This document shows positions 52,488-63,488 of a DNA stretch of 64,000 nt, one piece after another. Location: positions 221,683 to 285,682 of the forward strand of contig JBBHKE010001935.1 in NCBI GenBank assembly GCA_037447655.1. The letters run 5' to 3'. The translations under genes and the position numbers were made by a program. Position 1 is the stretch's first letter. Each line of letters begins with the position of its first letter. The notes beneath the pieces were generated by a model, which was given only the letters and a program-made list of their open reading frames with translations, had not been told where the DNA came from and searched no databases. This stretch comes from Zygnema cylindricum. Taxonomy: Eukaryota > Streptophyta > Zygnematophyceae > Zygnematales > Zygnemataceae.

Positions 52488-53521
52488 TGTAGAAATTAAA
52501 GGTTATTTTAGTATTTTCTAGGTTTTGTAAAATTCAGAAAAAAAGCAGAGGCAGTCTGCCTCTAACTCTTCTCTCCAGCTGCCACAGTTGTCGCAATCAT
52601 TGAAAGTTGGAGAGGGAGATAGAGCCATGGCCGCCTATGCTATCCCGACAAAGACATATATTAGGTTAGTAGATTTTACCAAAATAAACTTAGCGGGCCC
52701 AAGTTTTGAACCTGGTACCTGCCGTCCGCCTGTGTAGCTGGTAGCCTATAGCCTTAGCTAACTAGGCAAAACCAGAGATATATGATATAGGGTTTGATAG
52801 TTATTTAACTGTTAACACGTAGGCTATTTTCATTCAACGGGATATTTAGACATAGATACAATTTGTAATGTAGTGCGTACAGGACATCCGAAACGGATAC
52901 CGCGCATTTGTTTGGAAGGCGAAACAAATATTGTGCTAGTATTTATGACGGCCACGATTGTAATTTGGCTAAATCGGACGGCCACGAAGCATGCCGAGAT
53001 CGCGCAATAGGTTTTTGGCGGTTTGAGGTCGATGTCACATCAATCGCCACGTGGCACAATCACATTGGATTATGGCATCTCCGGGGATTCTAGGAACGAA
53101 TCCAAAAATGACATGTGTCGACTTTTTGGCCATGTCTTACAATGGCCGTACACAAAGTACACCGGCACCTGTACCTTTATGTACGATACACTATTATGAT
53201 TAGTGCCATTCTTCACTAGATACAGTTTTAGAGAGAGATAGGACTTAGAAAAATTTGATAGATTAGACCCTCTCTCCCAGAGAGCTTCTAAACAAAAGGT
53301 GAACTTTGACCCTTCAGAACTTAGTGCTCAGGGGAGCAAATTCAGAGATTCTTTTTGCTATCCACTCAGGGGAGTCTTACTTTTACACGGGTGAAAGTGG
53401 TCAGAGTTTTTGTCTGCTAGGGTGAGAATTATTCTTGCTGAAACACAAAGGGGTCAGGGTTATCCTAGAGGCTTCGTGTGAGCTGCCTACTCTGGAGTCC
53501 TATGGAGGTCTCAGAGTTGCA
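52488..53521 (+). repeat. Solo copia LTR (plus) in the minisatellite
   Basis: 1034 bp, TGTAGAAATT...GAGTTGCA, exact duplication AATAC (52483-52487, 53522-53526). Same family as the CopB/CopE LTR but diverged. Motifs kept: AGCCATGG (52623), B-box-like GGTTCAAAACT on the minus strand with a 5-bp T-arm stem (CCAGG/CTTGG), inverted repeat near 52905, GTAC cluster, GCTCAGGGGAGC and GACTT..AGTC hairpins, and ATG-GAG-GTC-TCA-GAG at the end. Confidence 0.92.
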
Positions 53522-53664
53522 AATACCGCGCTTTCGTGCGAAATACCGCTCGTGCATCTGAAATACAGCGCTTGCGTGCATTATATTGTGCGCGCATGCC
53601 GAATATCGCGCGTGCGGGTATGATATCGTGCGCGCGGGCAACCGACACGATGCGGCATGACCTC
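53522..53664. repeat. 20-bp GC-rich minisatellite, right part
   Basis: It continues with AATACCGCGCTTTCGTGCGA-like units to about 53640 and then meets CopI RNase H sequence at about 53665. Confidence 0.75.
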
Positions 53665-53990
53665 CATCACCCACATACAATACATATCTAGGAGTACATC
53701 TCCTCATCGGAGCATCACCATATGTGGCATCACTCCAAGTAGTGATGTTAATATTCCCTCCACCCAAATGCAACCATAGCTCCCTAGTTCTTATCAAATA
53801 TCTAAGGACTCTCTTAGCTGCCTCCCAATCTCTCTTAGTAGGAGCATTTAGACTTCTACTCAGCATTCTTACAGCTGCAGCCAAATCCGGTTGGGTTCAA
53901 TTTATAAAATAGATTAGGCTTCCCACTACTTGCTTGTAAAGAATACTCTGCATAAACTTATGTTATCCCGGACCTAATTCCTCATGTATG
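53665..53990 (-). pseudogene. CopI RNase H start (truncated)
   Basis: The 53465-53884 frame contains AAVRMLSRSLNAPTKRDWEAAKRVLRYL and TTWSDATYGDAPMRRCT, then YVLYVGDG, after which the sequence switches to minisatellite. The last half of RNase H, the polypurine tract and the 3' LTR are gone from this place. A stop near 53897 separates it from RT. Confidence 0.84.
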
Positions 53991-54790
53991 ATTATGACTC
54001 TTTCTTCCAAAATCCCCTCACTTCCATTCTTCAACTCTATTGGAGTTGTACAACTAATAGTCTTATCCATTTGAAACTCTTATCCATTTGAAACTTTTCA
54101 AACCTGTTCCCTATTGCTTTATAATTTTTTTTTCTCTGTCTCTTTCTACTTGAATTCCCAAAATAAAACTTCCCTCTCCCATATCCTTTATCTCAAATCT
54201 CCCCTTAAGATCCGTTTTCAATTTATTAATTTTGTCCATTGATTTACTAAAACCAAGCAAATCATCAACATAAATTGCAATAAAAATAACACTTTCCTCA
54301 ACTTTGAAAACATAGATTGAGTGATCTGAGATGATCCGGATAGATCCCACACCAGTAAAAAACTCATCAAGCTTTTTATTCAATTGTCAGGGTGCCTGTT
54401 TCAACCCATAAAGAGATTTAATCAGCTGGCATACCTTACTCTCATCTCCTTGCTCCCTAAATCCTTCGGGTTGTCGCATGAAGATCTCCTCTTCCAATTC
54501 TCCATGCAAAAAGGCTGTCTTGATGTCCATTTGGTGCACCTCTATGTCTTGCGCTGCTGCCAAACTGAGAAGTATGCGGACGGAGGGAAATCTGACCACC
54601 GATTAAAGGTTTCCTCGTAATCGATTCCCTCCTTCTGTGTAAATCCTTTTGCCACTAACTGGGCCTTGTAGCGCTCAATGGTGTTATCTAGGTTCAGTTT
54701 TAATTTGAACACCCACTTACAACGGAGTGGCTTTCGGTTAGGTGGACAATCCACTAACTCCCAAGTATCGGCTGCCATAATTGAGGCCAT
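53991..54790 (-). pseudogene. CopI reverse transcriptase (decayed)
   Basis: 54790-54542 holds [17 protein letters not shown] and [12 protein letters not shown]. 54599-54387 has QMDIKTAFLHG (first Asp) and SLYGLKQAP. 54383-54111 has the intact Y-V-D-D (about 54264-54275) and the thumb. Small shifts near 54600 and 54384, and a duplicated short stretch near 54067-54092, break it. Confidence 0.85.
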
Positions 54791-56243
54791 TTCCTCATTG
54801 ATGGCTGTCTTCTACCGGTTCCTTTCTGGACAGTTCATCGACTCTCCATAAGTCTGAGGTTCATCCGGATGAGATAGTTTTGTTACCTTGTTATTAACAT
54901 GTTTTTCTTGCAACCTTCTGCTACTTCTCCTTCCTCCCTTGAACTGTGTTGCCGGAATAGATGGTTCTCGTGGGTTTTTTCGAACAATCTCGGCCTCTCC
55001 TCTATCCCTTCATTCCGGGTCAATTTCCACCACGTCTTTCGGTTCGGGTAGAGTTGTCACACGAGTTTCCACGGGCGAGTCATTCTCAGTCTGATTTGTG
55101 CATGCAAAAATGTCTTCTTCTTTGAAACGTGGATACTTAGGAAGCTCAAAGTCATTGGAATTTTCTGACTCAAATCTAATTTCTACTAACTTTGTATATT
55201 TTAAGGGATCCACAGACTTTCCTTTATCCATAACTATTAGGTGCTTTACTAAGATTATATATTCCCTTTTAAGATCATAAACTTTGTATCCTTTTACATC
55301 CTTGTCATATCCTAACAAATACCTTGGTTTTCCTTTGGGATCTAGCTTCCAATTAGACGAATCTGTATCTAGACCGAACACTTGACTGCCGAAAACCTTT
55401 AAGTGAGATATGTATGGTTTCCGGCCGGTCCATCTCTCATAAGGTGTTTGGTATTTTATCACTGAGGTAAGAACTCTATTTTGCACAGTTCAGTGCTTCG
55501 TCCCAAAATCTTTTTCCTATCTCTTATCCAACAAAATACTTCTAACACTATCACTTAGTGTCCTATTTAATCTTTCGGCTACCCTATTCTGTTACGGGTT
55601 TTCTAGAAATGTCTTTTGTTGTTGGACTCCATCTTCCCTCAGAAAATCCTCAAAGTCGTTAGAGGTATACTCTCCACCATTGTCACTATTTACTCTCTTG
55701 ATTGGGGTTACATGGTGTTTTTCACTCCATGCTTTATATTATCTAAAACATTCCTAAACTTCTAACTTATTTTTCAAAAAATACACCCTAGAATACCTAG
55801 ACCAATCATCATTGATAGTCATCATAAATCTCTTTCCCACCGGTGAAGGCACTTTGGCTGGTCCGCAAACCTTTGTGTGTACTAAATCTAGAATCTTTTC
55901 TCCCTTATAGGTGGCAATTTTTGGGAAAGGTAACCTGTGTGCTTTACCTTGAGCGCATCCACTACAATCACCTAAATTCTCACTCTCACCGAACTGAATC
56001 CCTTCCACTACTCCCATCTTTTTCATCTCTCATAACTTATCTAGATTCACATGCCCAAGCCTCTTATGCTACAACATTATATCAGTAACACCAGCGCAAT
56101 AAAGTTTCTTCTTTTCATTGTTTAAAATCAACCTGAACATTCATTGGCTACCTTTTTCAGCAATAAAATAAACTTCATCCTCAAAACTAGCAGGAAAGAC
56201 TCCTTTCCTAATGCTAGTACCAAACCGTTATCATCTAATACAG
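54791..56243 (-). pseudogene. CopI integrase (decayed), cut by CopJ
   Basis: 56026-55754 has DCSGC and V-H-T-K-V-C-G-P, where the first catalytic Asp is Lys. 55740-55490 holds the second Asp and the Glu region with several stops. 55486-55010 is the C-terminus and linker (MDKGKSVDPLKYTK). At 56243 the sequence, coming from the S-V-L-D-D block, is interrupted by CopJ and resumes at 60663. Confidence 0.84.
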
Positions 56244-56248
56244 ATGTA

Positions 56249-57492
56249 TGAAACTCTGAGACCTCCATTGGTCCTCAGAGTAGGCAACTCACAAGAGCTT
56301 ATCTAGATAGTGCCGAATTCAAGTTGATTTAAACCCAAATGACTGACAATTTGACAGTGAGAATCCCAATACAGATTTACCTTTGTGAAAGAAGGCTTTC
56401 TGTGTGCTTAGTTTCCCCACAGAATGCAAAGTTAGAATATGAGAATTTGGGCATATTCACCCACTTTGAATTTCCCTAATAAATGCAGCCACCTTGGCAA
56501 GCAAAAACTTTGACCAACTACACCTTCGTGTAGCGTGGACTCTCGTGAGTTTGCAACAAAAAGAATCTCTGAATTTGCTCCCTTGAGGAGTTAGTTATGG
56601 AGGGTCAAAGTTGACCTTTTGTACAGGAGCAATCTCGGAGAGAGGCGGCTACCTACTAAATTTTCTAAGTCCTATCTCTCTCTAAACTCTATCTACTAAC
56701 GTACGGAACCAATCACATTACTATGTCGTACAAAAAAGTAGAAGTGCTGGTGTACTTTCTGTACGAACATTGTACTACATGGCCAAAATGTCGACACATG
56801 TCATATCCAGATTTGTTCTCGTAATCTTCGCAGTTGCCGCAATCCAATGTTTACACGCCACGCGTTCTTTGACGTGGCGATGTTGGTAAAACGCCAAAAG
56901 CACATATTCCGCGATTGCGACGCGTATCGTGGCCGTTAGATCAAAACCGGATATAATTATAGCCGTTGAAAATAGACGCGCGATATTTGTTTGGCGGTTG
57001 AAACAAATGGGCGGTATTTGTTTCATACAATACATAAAACCGTACTCCGTACAATCTAAAACTCTATCTTTGCAGTACGTATCTCCTTTTTGTTAAACGA
57101 ACTAGTCTGCGTGTAACTCTATATATATTTATCAAACTCCATATACCCTAGCACTCGTCCTAGACTTATAGGATAAAGCTAACTGCAATTCTGACGGGCG
57201 GCAGGTACCATGTTCAAATCCTAGGTCAATCAAATCTTTTGTAACTGTATCAAGATTGGCCTTCTTGTCCTCTTTGGACAGCCTAGGCATCAGATCTTTT
57301 GTAACTCTATAAAGATTGGCCTTCTTGTCCTCATTGGACAGCATAGGCAACCATGGCTCTAACTCCTCCTCTAGTCTTTAGTGACTGCGACAAGTGTGGG
57401 GACTTGAGAGAAGAGTTAGAGGCAGTTGTCACTGTCTCCTTTTTGCCTTATATTTTACAATCTGTAGACCTAGAAAATACTTTAATTTCACA
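56249..57492 (-). repeat. CopJ 3' LTR (left)
   Basis: 1244 bp, (plus) TGAAACTCTGAG...TTTCACA. A 60-bp unit is tandemly duplicated at 57231-57350 and is single in the right LTR. Palindromic GGTCAAAGTTGACC is at 56603-56616, and the ATTTGTTT/GAAACAAAT repeat near 56985-57008. Confidence 0.9.
57231..57350 (-). repeat. 60-bp tandem duplication inside the CopJ 3' LTR
   Basis: 57231-57290 and 57291-57350 match with few changes (both carry GATTGGCCTTCTTGTCCTC). The 5' LTR has one unit, so the duplication arose in this LTR after insertion, or the other copy lost it. Confidence 0.85.
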
Positions 57493-57509
57493 CTCCCCAT
57501 ATTTTTTAG
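57493..57509 (-). promoter_or_regulatory. CopJ polypurine tract
   Basis: Element strand CTAAAAAATATGGGGAG beside the 3' LTR. Confidence 0.75.
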
Positions 57510-57546
57510 TCTACTTTTCTTTCAACTCCCATCGAAAACAACAAAT

Positions 57547-57680
<134 letters not shown>

Positions 57681-57699
57681 CCTTCATGAAGCTTTAAGC

Positions 57700-58254
57700 G
57701 GATACCTTGATATTTATGAAAGTGTATTAGATGATCTGAAATAATTTCGTCTTGTTGATCATACATTTTATTTTGCATGCCACATTTCATATATCGAGCA
57801 ACAATTTTATCCACCTCCTCCCTTTTTTCATCCAAGCAAAATATACTATCCCTTTTGCATTTCCAACAGTCAGCCCCATCCCCAATATGCAACAGTACAT
57901 CTTCATAAACGACATTACACCATGGAGTGATGTCAAATCCACCCCCCCCCCCAAATTTTCCCAAAAGCCACTAATCCCCATTTAGTTCCTCATAAGATCA
58001 ACATCTTCCTTACTCATATTTATATCTTTGATAATTACCCCATTTTTTGAACTTTCCTCACTCTCTTCAATGGAATTCTTTACACTATCACTTTCTATTT
58101 TTATAACCAAAAAACATTTCTCCTCCCCTAAATCTTTCATTAAATATTCCTCTTCTCCCCTATCCTTGGAATTCGTTGAAGTTCCCCTTTCCGACCAGTT
58201 TTTCTGTTTGCAAAATATATATGAAACTATCCTCAATATTTTGAACTTCCTCAA
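57700..58254 (-). pseudogene. CopJ remnants of RT thumb and RNase H
   Basis: 58254-57982 includes Y-L-M-K-D-L-G-E-E-K-C-F-L-V-I-K-I-E-S-D, which aligns with the thumb block MKDLGEAKYILGIQxERD. 57964-57800 includes DITPWCNVVYEDV and IGDGADCWKC, aligning with ITTWSDASYGDAP and VGDGACCWSS of RNase H; the catalytic Asp is replaced (W-C-N). Highly diverged, no activity expected. Confidence 0.6.
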
Positions 58255-58315
58255 GTTGCTCCTCTCTCTTTAATTCCCTTATACCTCCAAACGCACAACG
58301 TTGCTTTCGTGGAAT

Positions 58316-59450
58316 TTATGTGTGCTTTTCTCTCTTCCCCATACTACTGATGCGGAGAAGCTCCAAAATATTGTCATCCTTTTTCTCCTCTTCCCCTTTT
58401 TCCTCCTCATCCACATTCCAACTTCTAAGTTCTTCTAAACAAGGGCATTCCTCCATATAGTGACCCGATTCCCTACAAAAAACACAAACCCCTCCTTTTA
58501 AAGCTCCCATTTCTTTTCCTCTCCCTCTCTTTTCACGAAAGTTCTGGTATGGTTTACCTTTGTCTTTTTTCATTTCATCATGCTTCCGCGAGTCACCATC
58601 GTTCCTCTCATCACGCTTCCGCTAATCACCATCATTCCTCTTATCATGCTTCCGCCTGTCACCACCTGCTCTCAGTGCATTGACCCTGTGACTTCCCCTA
58701 CAAAGCTCTAAGGTGCTTTCCCTCACAAAAATCATCCCCATGGTAATGCTTCAAGTCCATGAGGAGCAATCCATTGCTTGTATACGGTAAATTCTGTCTT
58801 CGTAGTCATCTAGAAGTTTTATGATTAGTGTGTTAATCTTTCTCACCTCAGATTCTACATAGCCCGCACTAGCAAACTCAACATATAACGCAGCAATATC
58901 ATTGCAAAACTCTATCATGCTACCGCCTTTATAAACATAGGCCTCTATTTCCTATTTTACTAATTGTTGCCTCTATATAGTTTCACTCTTATAAATCTGA
59001 ATCAGTGTTTCTCAGATTTCTCAAGACTTATTTATGTTTAAAAGAGTGATAGCTATGGACTTAGACACATATCTAAGTATGAGATGTTTTGCTATAGTGT
59101 TTTTATACTCCCAGGTTTTACTATCATTTTCTTCAGTTTTAGTTATAACCCCTACAAATGGAATCGTAGCCGAGAGTCTAGCTCCCTTCACCATAGGTGT
59201 TCCTTTTCCCTTCTCCCCAATTCCCTCTTCTATGGAAATGATTTTCCCTTTACCTTCCGTTGCTTGTGAACTGTGGTTGGTTTTCTGGGAAGCTCCAGAT
59301 GAATCTTCATAGTGAGTTCCACCGAAGCCTAGTGGCGGACACCTCACTTGTCCCAAAACAATTCTCTATAAGTGCTTTTCGAAAAGCAGTCCCTCCATCG
59401 TAAAATCCCAATAAATGAAGCATGTTCCATCAAACATAGGCACCCTAGAT
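58316..59450 (-). pseudogene. CopJ gag with CCHC knuckle
   Basis: 59356-59021 has the gag N-terminal part (TWEYKNTIAKHLILRYVSKS). The middle (59020-58600) is broken by stops and a short TCACCATC-type repeat (58590-58670). 58573-58316 has the knuckle CVFCRESGHYMEEC and an acidic tail (EEEKGEEEKKDDN). The protease motif expected next is missing. Confidence 0.78.
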
Positions 59451-59464
59451 GGTGGGCCTATAAT
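59451..59464 (-). promoter_or_regulatory. CopJ primer-binding site, decayed
   Basis: Plus strand GGTGGGCCTATAAT; two or three differences from the anticodon-arm sequence. Confidence 0.65.
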
Positions 59465-59465
59465 G

Positions 59466-60657
59466 TGAAACTCTGAGACCTCCATTGGTCCTCAGAGTAG
59501 GCAACTCCCAAAAATCTTATCTAGATAGTGCGGAATTCAAGTTGATTTAAACACAAATGTCTGACACCCTGCCACTAAAAATCCCAATACAGATTCACCC
59601 TTGTGAAAGAAGACTTTCTGTGTGCTTAGATCCCCCACAAAATGCAAAGTTAAAATATAAAAATTTGGACATATTCACCCACTTTGACTTTCCCTAACAA
59701 ATGCAGCTACCCTGGCAGGCAAAAACTCTGACCGACTACACCCTTGTGTAGCGTGAACTCCCTTGAGTCCCCAACAAAAAGAATCTCTGAATTTGCTCCC
59801 TTGAGAAGTAAGTTATGGAGGGTCAAAGTTGACCTTTTGTACAAGAGCTCTCTCGGAGAGAGGCGGCTACCTACTAAATTTTCTAAGTCTTATCTCTCTA
59901 TAAACTCTATCTACTGACGTATGAAACCAATCATATTACTGTGTCATACAGAAAAAGTACAGGTGTCGGTGTACTATCTATACGACCATCGTACTACATG
60001 GCCGAAATGTCGACACATGTCATATCCGGATTTGTTCGCGTAATCTTCGGAGTTACCGGATTCCAATGTTGACGCGCCACGTGTTTCTTGACGTGGCGAT
60101 GACCGTAAAACGCCAAAAGTGCATATTCCACGATCACGGCGCCTATCGTGGCCGTCTGATCAAAACCGGATATACTTATAGCCGTTGAAAAAAGACGCGC
60201 GATATTTGTTTCGCGGTCGAAACAAATGCGCGGTATCCATTTCATACAATACATAAAACCGTACTCTGTACTATCTAAAATTGTATCTATGCAGTACGTA
60301 TCTCCTTCCTGTTAAACGAACTAGTCTTCGTGTAACTCTATATATATTTATCAAACTTAATTTACCCTAGCACTAGTCATATACTTATAGGATAAAACTA
60401 ACTGCTATTTTGACGGACGGTAGGTACCAGATTCAAATCCTGGGTGCGCCAAATCTTTTGTAACTCTATCAAGATTGGCCCTCGTGTCCTCTTTGGACAG
60501 TCTAGGCAACCATGGAGGAGTCTAACTCCTCCTCTAGTCTTCAGTGACTGCGACAAGTGTGGGGACTTGAGAGAAGAATTAGAGGCACAGTGTCACTGTC
60601 TCCTTTTTGCCTTATATTTTAAAATCTCTAGACCTAGAAAATACTTTAATTTTAACA
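59466..60657 (-). repeat. CopJ 5' LTR (right)
   Basis: 1192 bp, (plus) TGAAACTCTGAG...TTTTAACA. Palindromic GGTCAAAGTTGACC at 59820-59833, ATTTGTTTC/GAAACAAAT at 60205-60228, and B-box-like GATTCAAATCC near 60430. Its outer part was copied again at 62855-63488. Confidence 0.9.
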
Positions 60658-60662
60658 ATGTA

Positions 60663-60991
60663 GAGATGAAGATTTTGTTAAACTCCGGAATATACAATAC
60701 ATCAGAGAATGTAACTATGGATGTCTTTTGTTCTACTAACACTTTCAGATCTAACGATCCTACAAGAGTAGTAGTGATTATCTTCCCATCCCCATACTCT
60801 ATCTCTATGGTGGGAATTTTTTTTATCTTAGTGAACAAGTTTTTATCGTTACACATGTGCATGGAGGCACCTGAATCTACAATCTATCATGCTTCATTAT
60901 TTAATCCACTTAAAGCATATTTCTGTTCGCGTGGAATTTTGACATTTTTTTTTGCCTTCAACTCCTAATCAAATAGGAGCTACTCGTCCTC
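60663..60991 (-). pseudogene. CopI protease (decayed)
   Basis: It continues CopI after CopJ. The 60593-60862 frame has MHMCNDKNLFTKIKKIPTIEIEYGDGK and DVLYIPEFNKIFIST. The DSGAS motif (about 60862-60885) is intact, but two stops lie directly upstream of it. It ends in the acidic linker at 60991, where the plus solo LTR inserted. Confidence 0.84.
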
Positions 60992-62300
60992 TGTTGATAT
61001 TTGGGTATTTTCTAGGTCTTTATTAGATAGAAAAGAGGCGAGGCAGTTTGCCCCTGACTCCCTTCTCCAAGCCCCCACACTTGTCGTAGTCATTGAAGGC
61101 TGGAGAGGGAGCTAGAGCCATGGCTGCCTAAGCTCTCTTGAGAGACAGGAATAGATAATATAGGTATGTTTACCAAAATGGTATTTGACGGACCCAGGAA
61201 TTGATCCTGGAACCTACCGTCGGTAAACCGTCCCGTAGTCGTTAGCTTTGTCCATTTAGTCTAGGGCTAGTGCTAGTACATATAGGGTTTGATAGATATT
61301 TATATAGTTACAAGTAGGGAATTCCATTTAACTGGATTACGGTATTCAGGGCATAGAAACAGTTGTACTTTTAGCACCGGACGAAATAAATAGTACGGAC
61401 ATTTATTTCGACGGTCCGTTTTAGTTACGATGTAAATCGGACGGCCGTGGTAAGCATCGACATCGCGGAAAGGAAAATTTGGCAGTTTGCAGACGGCGCC
61501 ACTCCGGATGACACGTGGCAACATCGTACGGGATTACGGAATTCCCAGAACAACAGAAAACAAATATGGGAGTGACAAATGTCGCACTATGGCGACATCG
61601 TACAATGTACGTACAGAAAGTACTCCGACACTTGTACTTTCTTGTACGGTACCGTTTTCTGACGCGGCATGACCTGGCGCCACGTGGAGAGATAAGATTT
61701 GGAGGCAGGAATTCCGGAGAATACAAGAGCCAATCCGGATAGGACATTTGTTGACTTATTAGCCATGTCGTACGATGTCCGTACAAAAGGTACACCGGCA
61801 TTTGTACCTTTATGTACTATACAGTAATGTGATTGGTCCGTACCTCAGTACTAGAGGGTTTAGAGAGGGGTTTAGGACATAGAATATTTCGGGTAGGTAG
61901 CTGACTCTCCTAGAGAGCACCTTGTATAAATGGCAAACGTTGGCCAGCCATAACTATCAATTCAGTTGACCAAATTCAGTGATTCTTTTTGCTGCGGACT
62001 CAAGGGAGTCCAAGCTACAGAGGGAAGTAGTCGGTCAGAGTTTTTGCCTTCCTGGGTGGTTGCATTTCTAAAGGAAAGTCAAAGTGGGGGAATGTGTCGA
62101 AATCTCATATTCTAACTTTGCATTCTGTGGTGGAACTGAGCACACACAAAGTCTTATTTCACAGGAGTGAAGCTTTCATAGGGTTTTGATTGTCAAGGGG
62201 TCAATCATTTGGGTTTATATAAACTTGGAGTCGCCACTACCTAGATTAGCTTCCTTTGGACCTGCGAATTTTGTGTGGCAATGGAGCCCATAGAATTTCA
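60992..62300 (+). repeat. Solo copia LTR (plus) inside CopI
   Basis: 1309 bp, TGTTGATATTTGGG...GAATTTCA. Flanks TCCTC (60987-60991) and TCCTA (62302-62306) fit a duplication with one change; the exact right end is uncertain by a base. It has the T-arm-like CCAGG-ATCAATT-CCTGG (about 61194-61210), arms GACGG (61187-61191) and CCGTC (61217-61221), inverted repeat GAAATAAAT/ATTTATTTC near 61383-61410, a dense GTAC cluster (61600-61660), TATAAA near 61925, and GGACTCAAGGGAGTCC near 61997. The paired copy at 63825 lacks this LTR. Confidence 0.82.
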
Positions 62301-62301
62301 A

Positions 62302-62854
62302 TCCTAGGATTTCACCTCATGTACCTACGTCACAAAGGCCTTTTTTTCCCTCTCGGGGGTCTTCAGGTCTGCCCCTCCTTTAACTTAAGCTGGGTTAGCT
62401 AAGTACACTCTGCCATATAATGTCTTGATTTCTTGCAAAAGAGACACAACCCTTTTAAGACCGTTGGTCCGGATTCATCGGACTGAGTTTTTTGTCCTCC
62501 TCCTCCATAGTTTCCTCCTAATTTTGTGGAATCCTTACTTCTCCAATCAGTTCCTGTTGCCAAAGCTTGTCCACTCTTCCCTCCCTTCCGGATCTTTATT
62601 GCATCCTCTCGGACGAAAATCATCCCTACCATAGAATTCCAGATCCACCTGCAGTCTGGCAAATCTTGCACACGGTTGACTATGTTTTGATAGTCATCCG
62701 GTAAGTTCATAAGCAAGCTGTTAACCTTCATCTTTTATGTTTCTACCTAACCCTTACTCTTTAGTTCCATAAAAATGGTTGCAAGCTCAATACAAAAGTT
62801 TAACATTTTTCCCCCTTTGTATGCATATGCATCTATCTTTTGATCAGCCAATTG
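62302..62854 (-). pseudogene. CopI gag C-terminal half (decayed, truncated)
   Basis: The 62399-62731 frame has LLMNLPDDYQNIVNRVQ, WIWNSMVGMIFVRED and the knuckle CLFCKKSRHYMAEC (all four ligands present). 62740-62854 continues toward the N-terminus (ADQKIDAYAYKGGK) and breaks off at 62854, where LTR sequence of CopJ type begins. Confidence 0.83.
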
Positions 62855-63488
62855 TCATATCCGGATTTGTTCCCGTATTCTCTAGAGTTGCCGCAATCGA
62901 ATGTTGACTCGCCATGTGTTCCTTGACGTGGGGATGACCGTTAAACACCAAAAGTACATATTGCGCGATCGCGGTGCCTATCGTGGGTGCCTCATTAAAA
63001 CCGGATATACTTCTAGCTGCTGAAAATAGACGCGCCATATTTGTTTCGCGGTCAGAACAAATGCGCGGTATTCGTTTCATACAATACATAAAACCGTACT
63101 CCGTACTATCTAAAACTGTATATGTGCAGTACGTATCTCTTTTCTGATAAACGAACTAGTATTCGTGTAACTTTATATATATTTATCAAACTTAATATAC
63201 CCCAGCACTAGTCTTAGACTTATAGGATAAAACTAACTGCTATTTTGACGGACGACAGGTACCAGATTCAAATCCTGGGTGCGCCAAATCTTTTGTAACT
63301 CTATCAAGATTGGCCTTCGTGTCCTCTTTGGACAGTCTAGGCAGCCATGGCTCTAACTCCTCCTCTAGTCTTTAGTGACTGCAAGAAGTGTGGGGACTTG
63401 AGAGAAGAGTTAGAGGCAGTCTGTCACTGTTTTCTTTTTGCCTTATATTTTACAATCTTTAGACCTAAAAAATACTTTAATTTCAACA
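62855..63488 (-). repeat. Second copy of the CopJ 5' LTR outer part
   Basis: It matches 60020-60657 of the CopJ LTR with many scattered differences and ends TTTCAACA followed by the same ATGTA as CopJ. No CopJ internal sequence lies next to it. Confidence 0.87.

Larger units (their letters stand above)
47780..53664 (-). mobile_element. GypA, Ty3/gypsy-like element, 5' part (minus)
   Basis: It has a gag with one CCHC knuckle, a long leader, a candidate primer-binding site and an AT-rich region with a GC-rich minisatellite that I read as LTR. It is cut by the CopH LTR at 47780 and joined to CopI at about 53665. No protease, RT or integrase is in the window. The class call rests on the gag alone. 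Confidence 0.5.
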
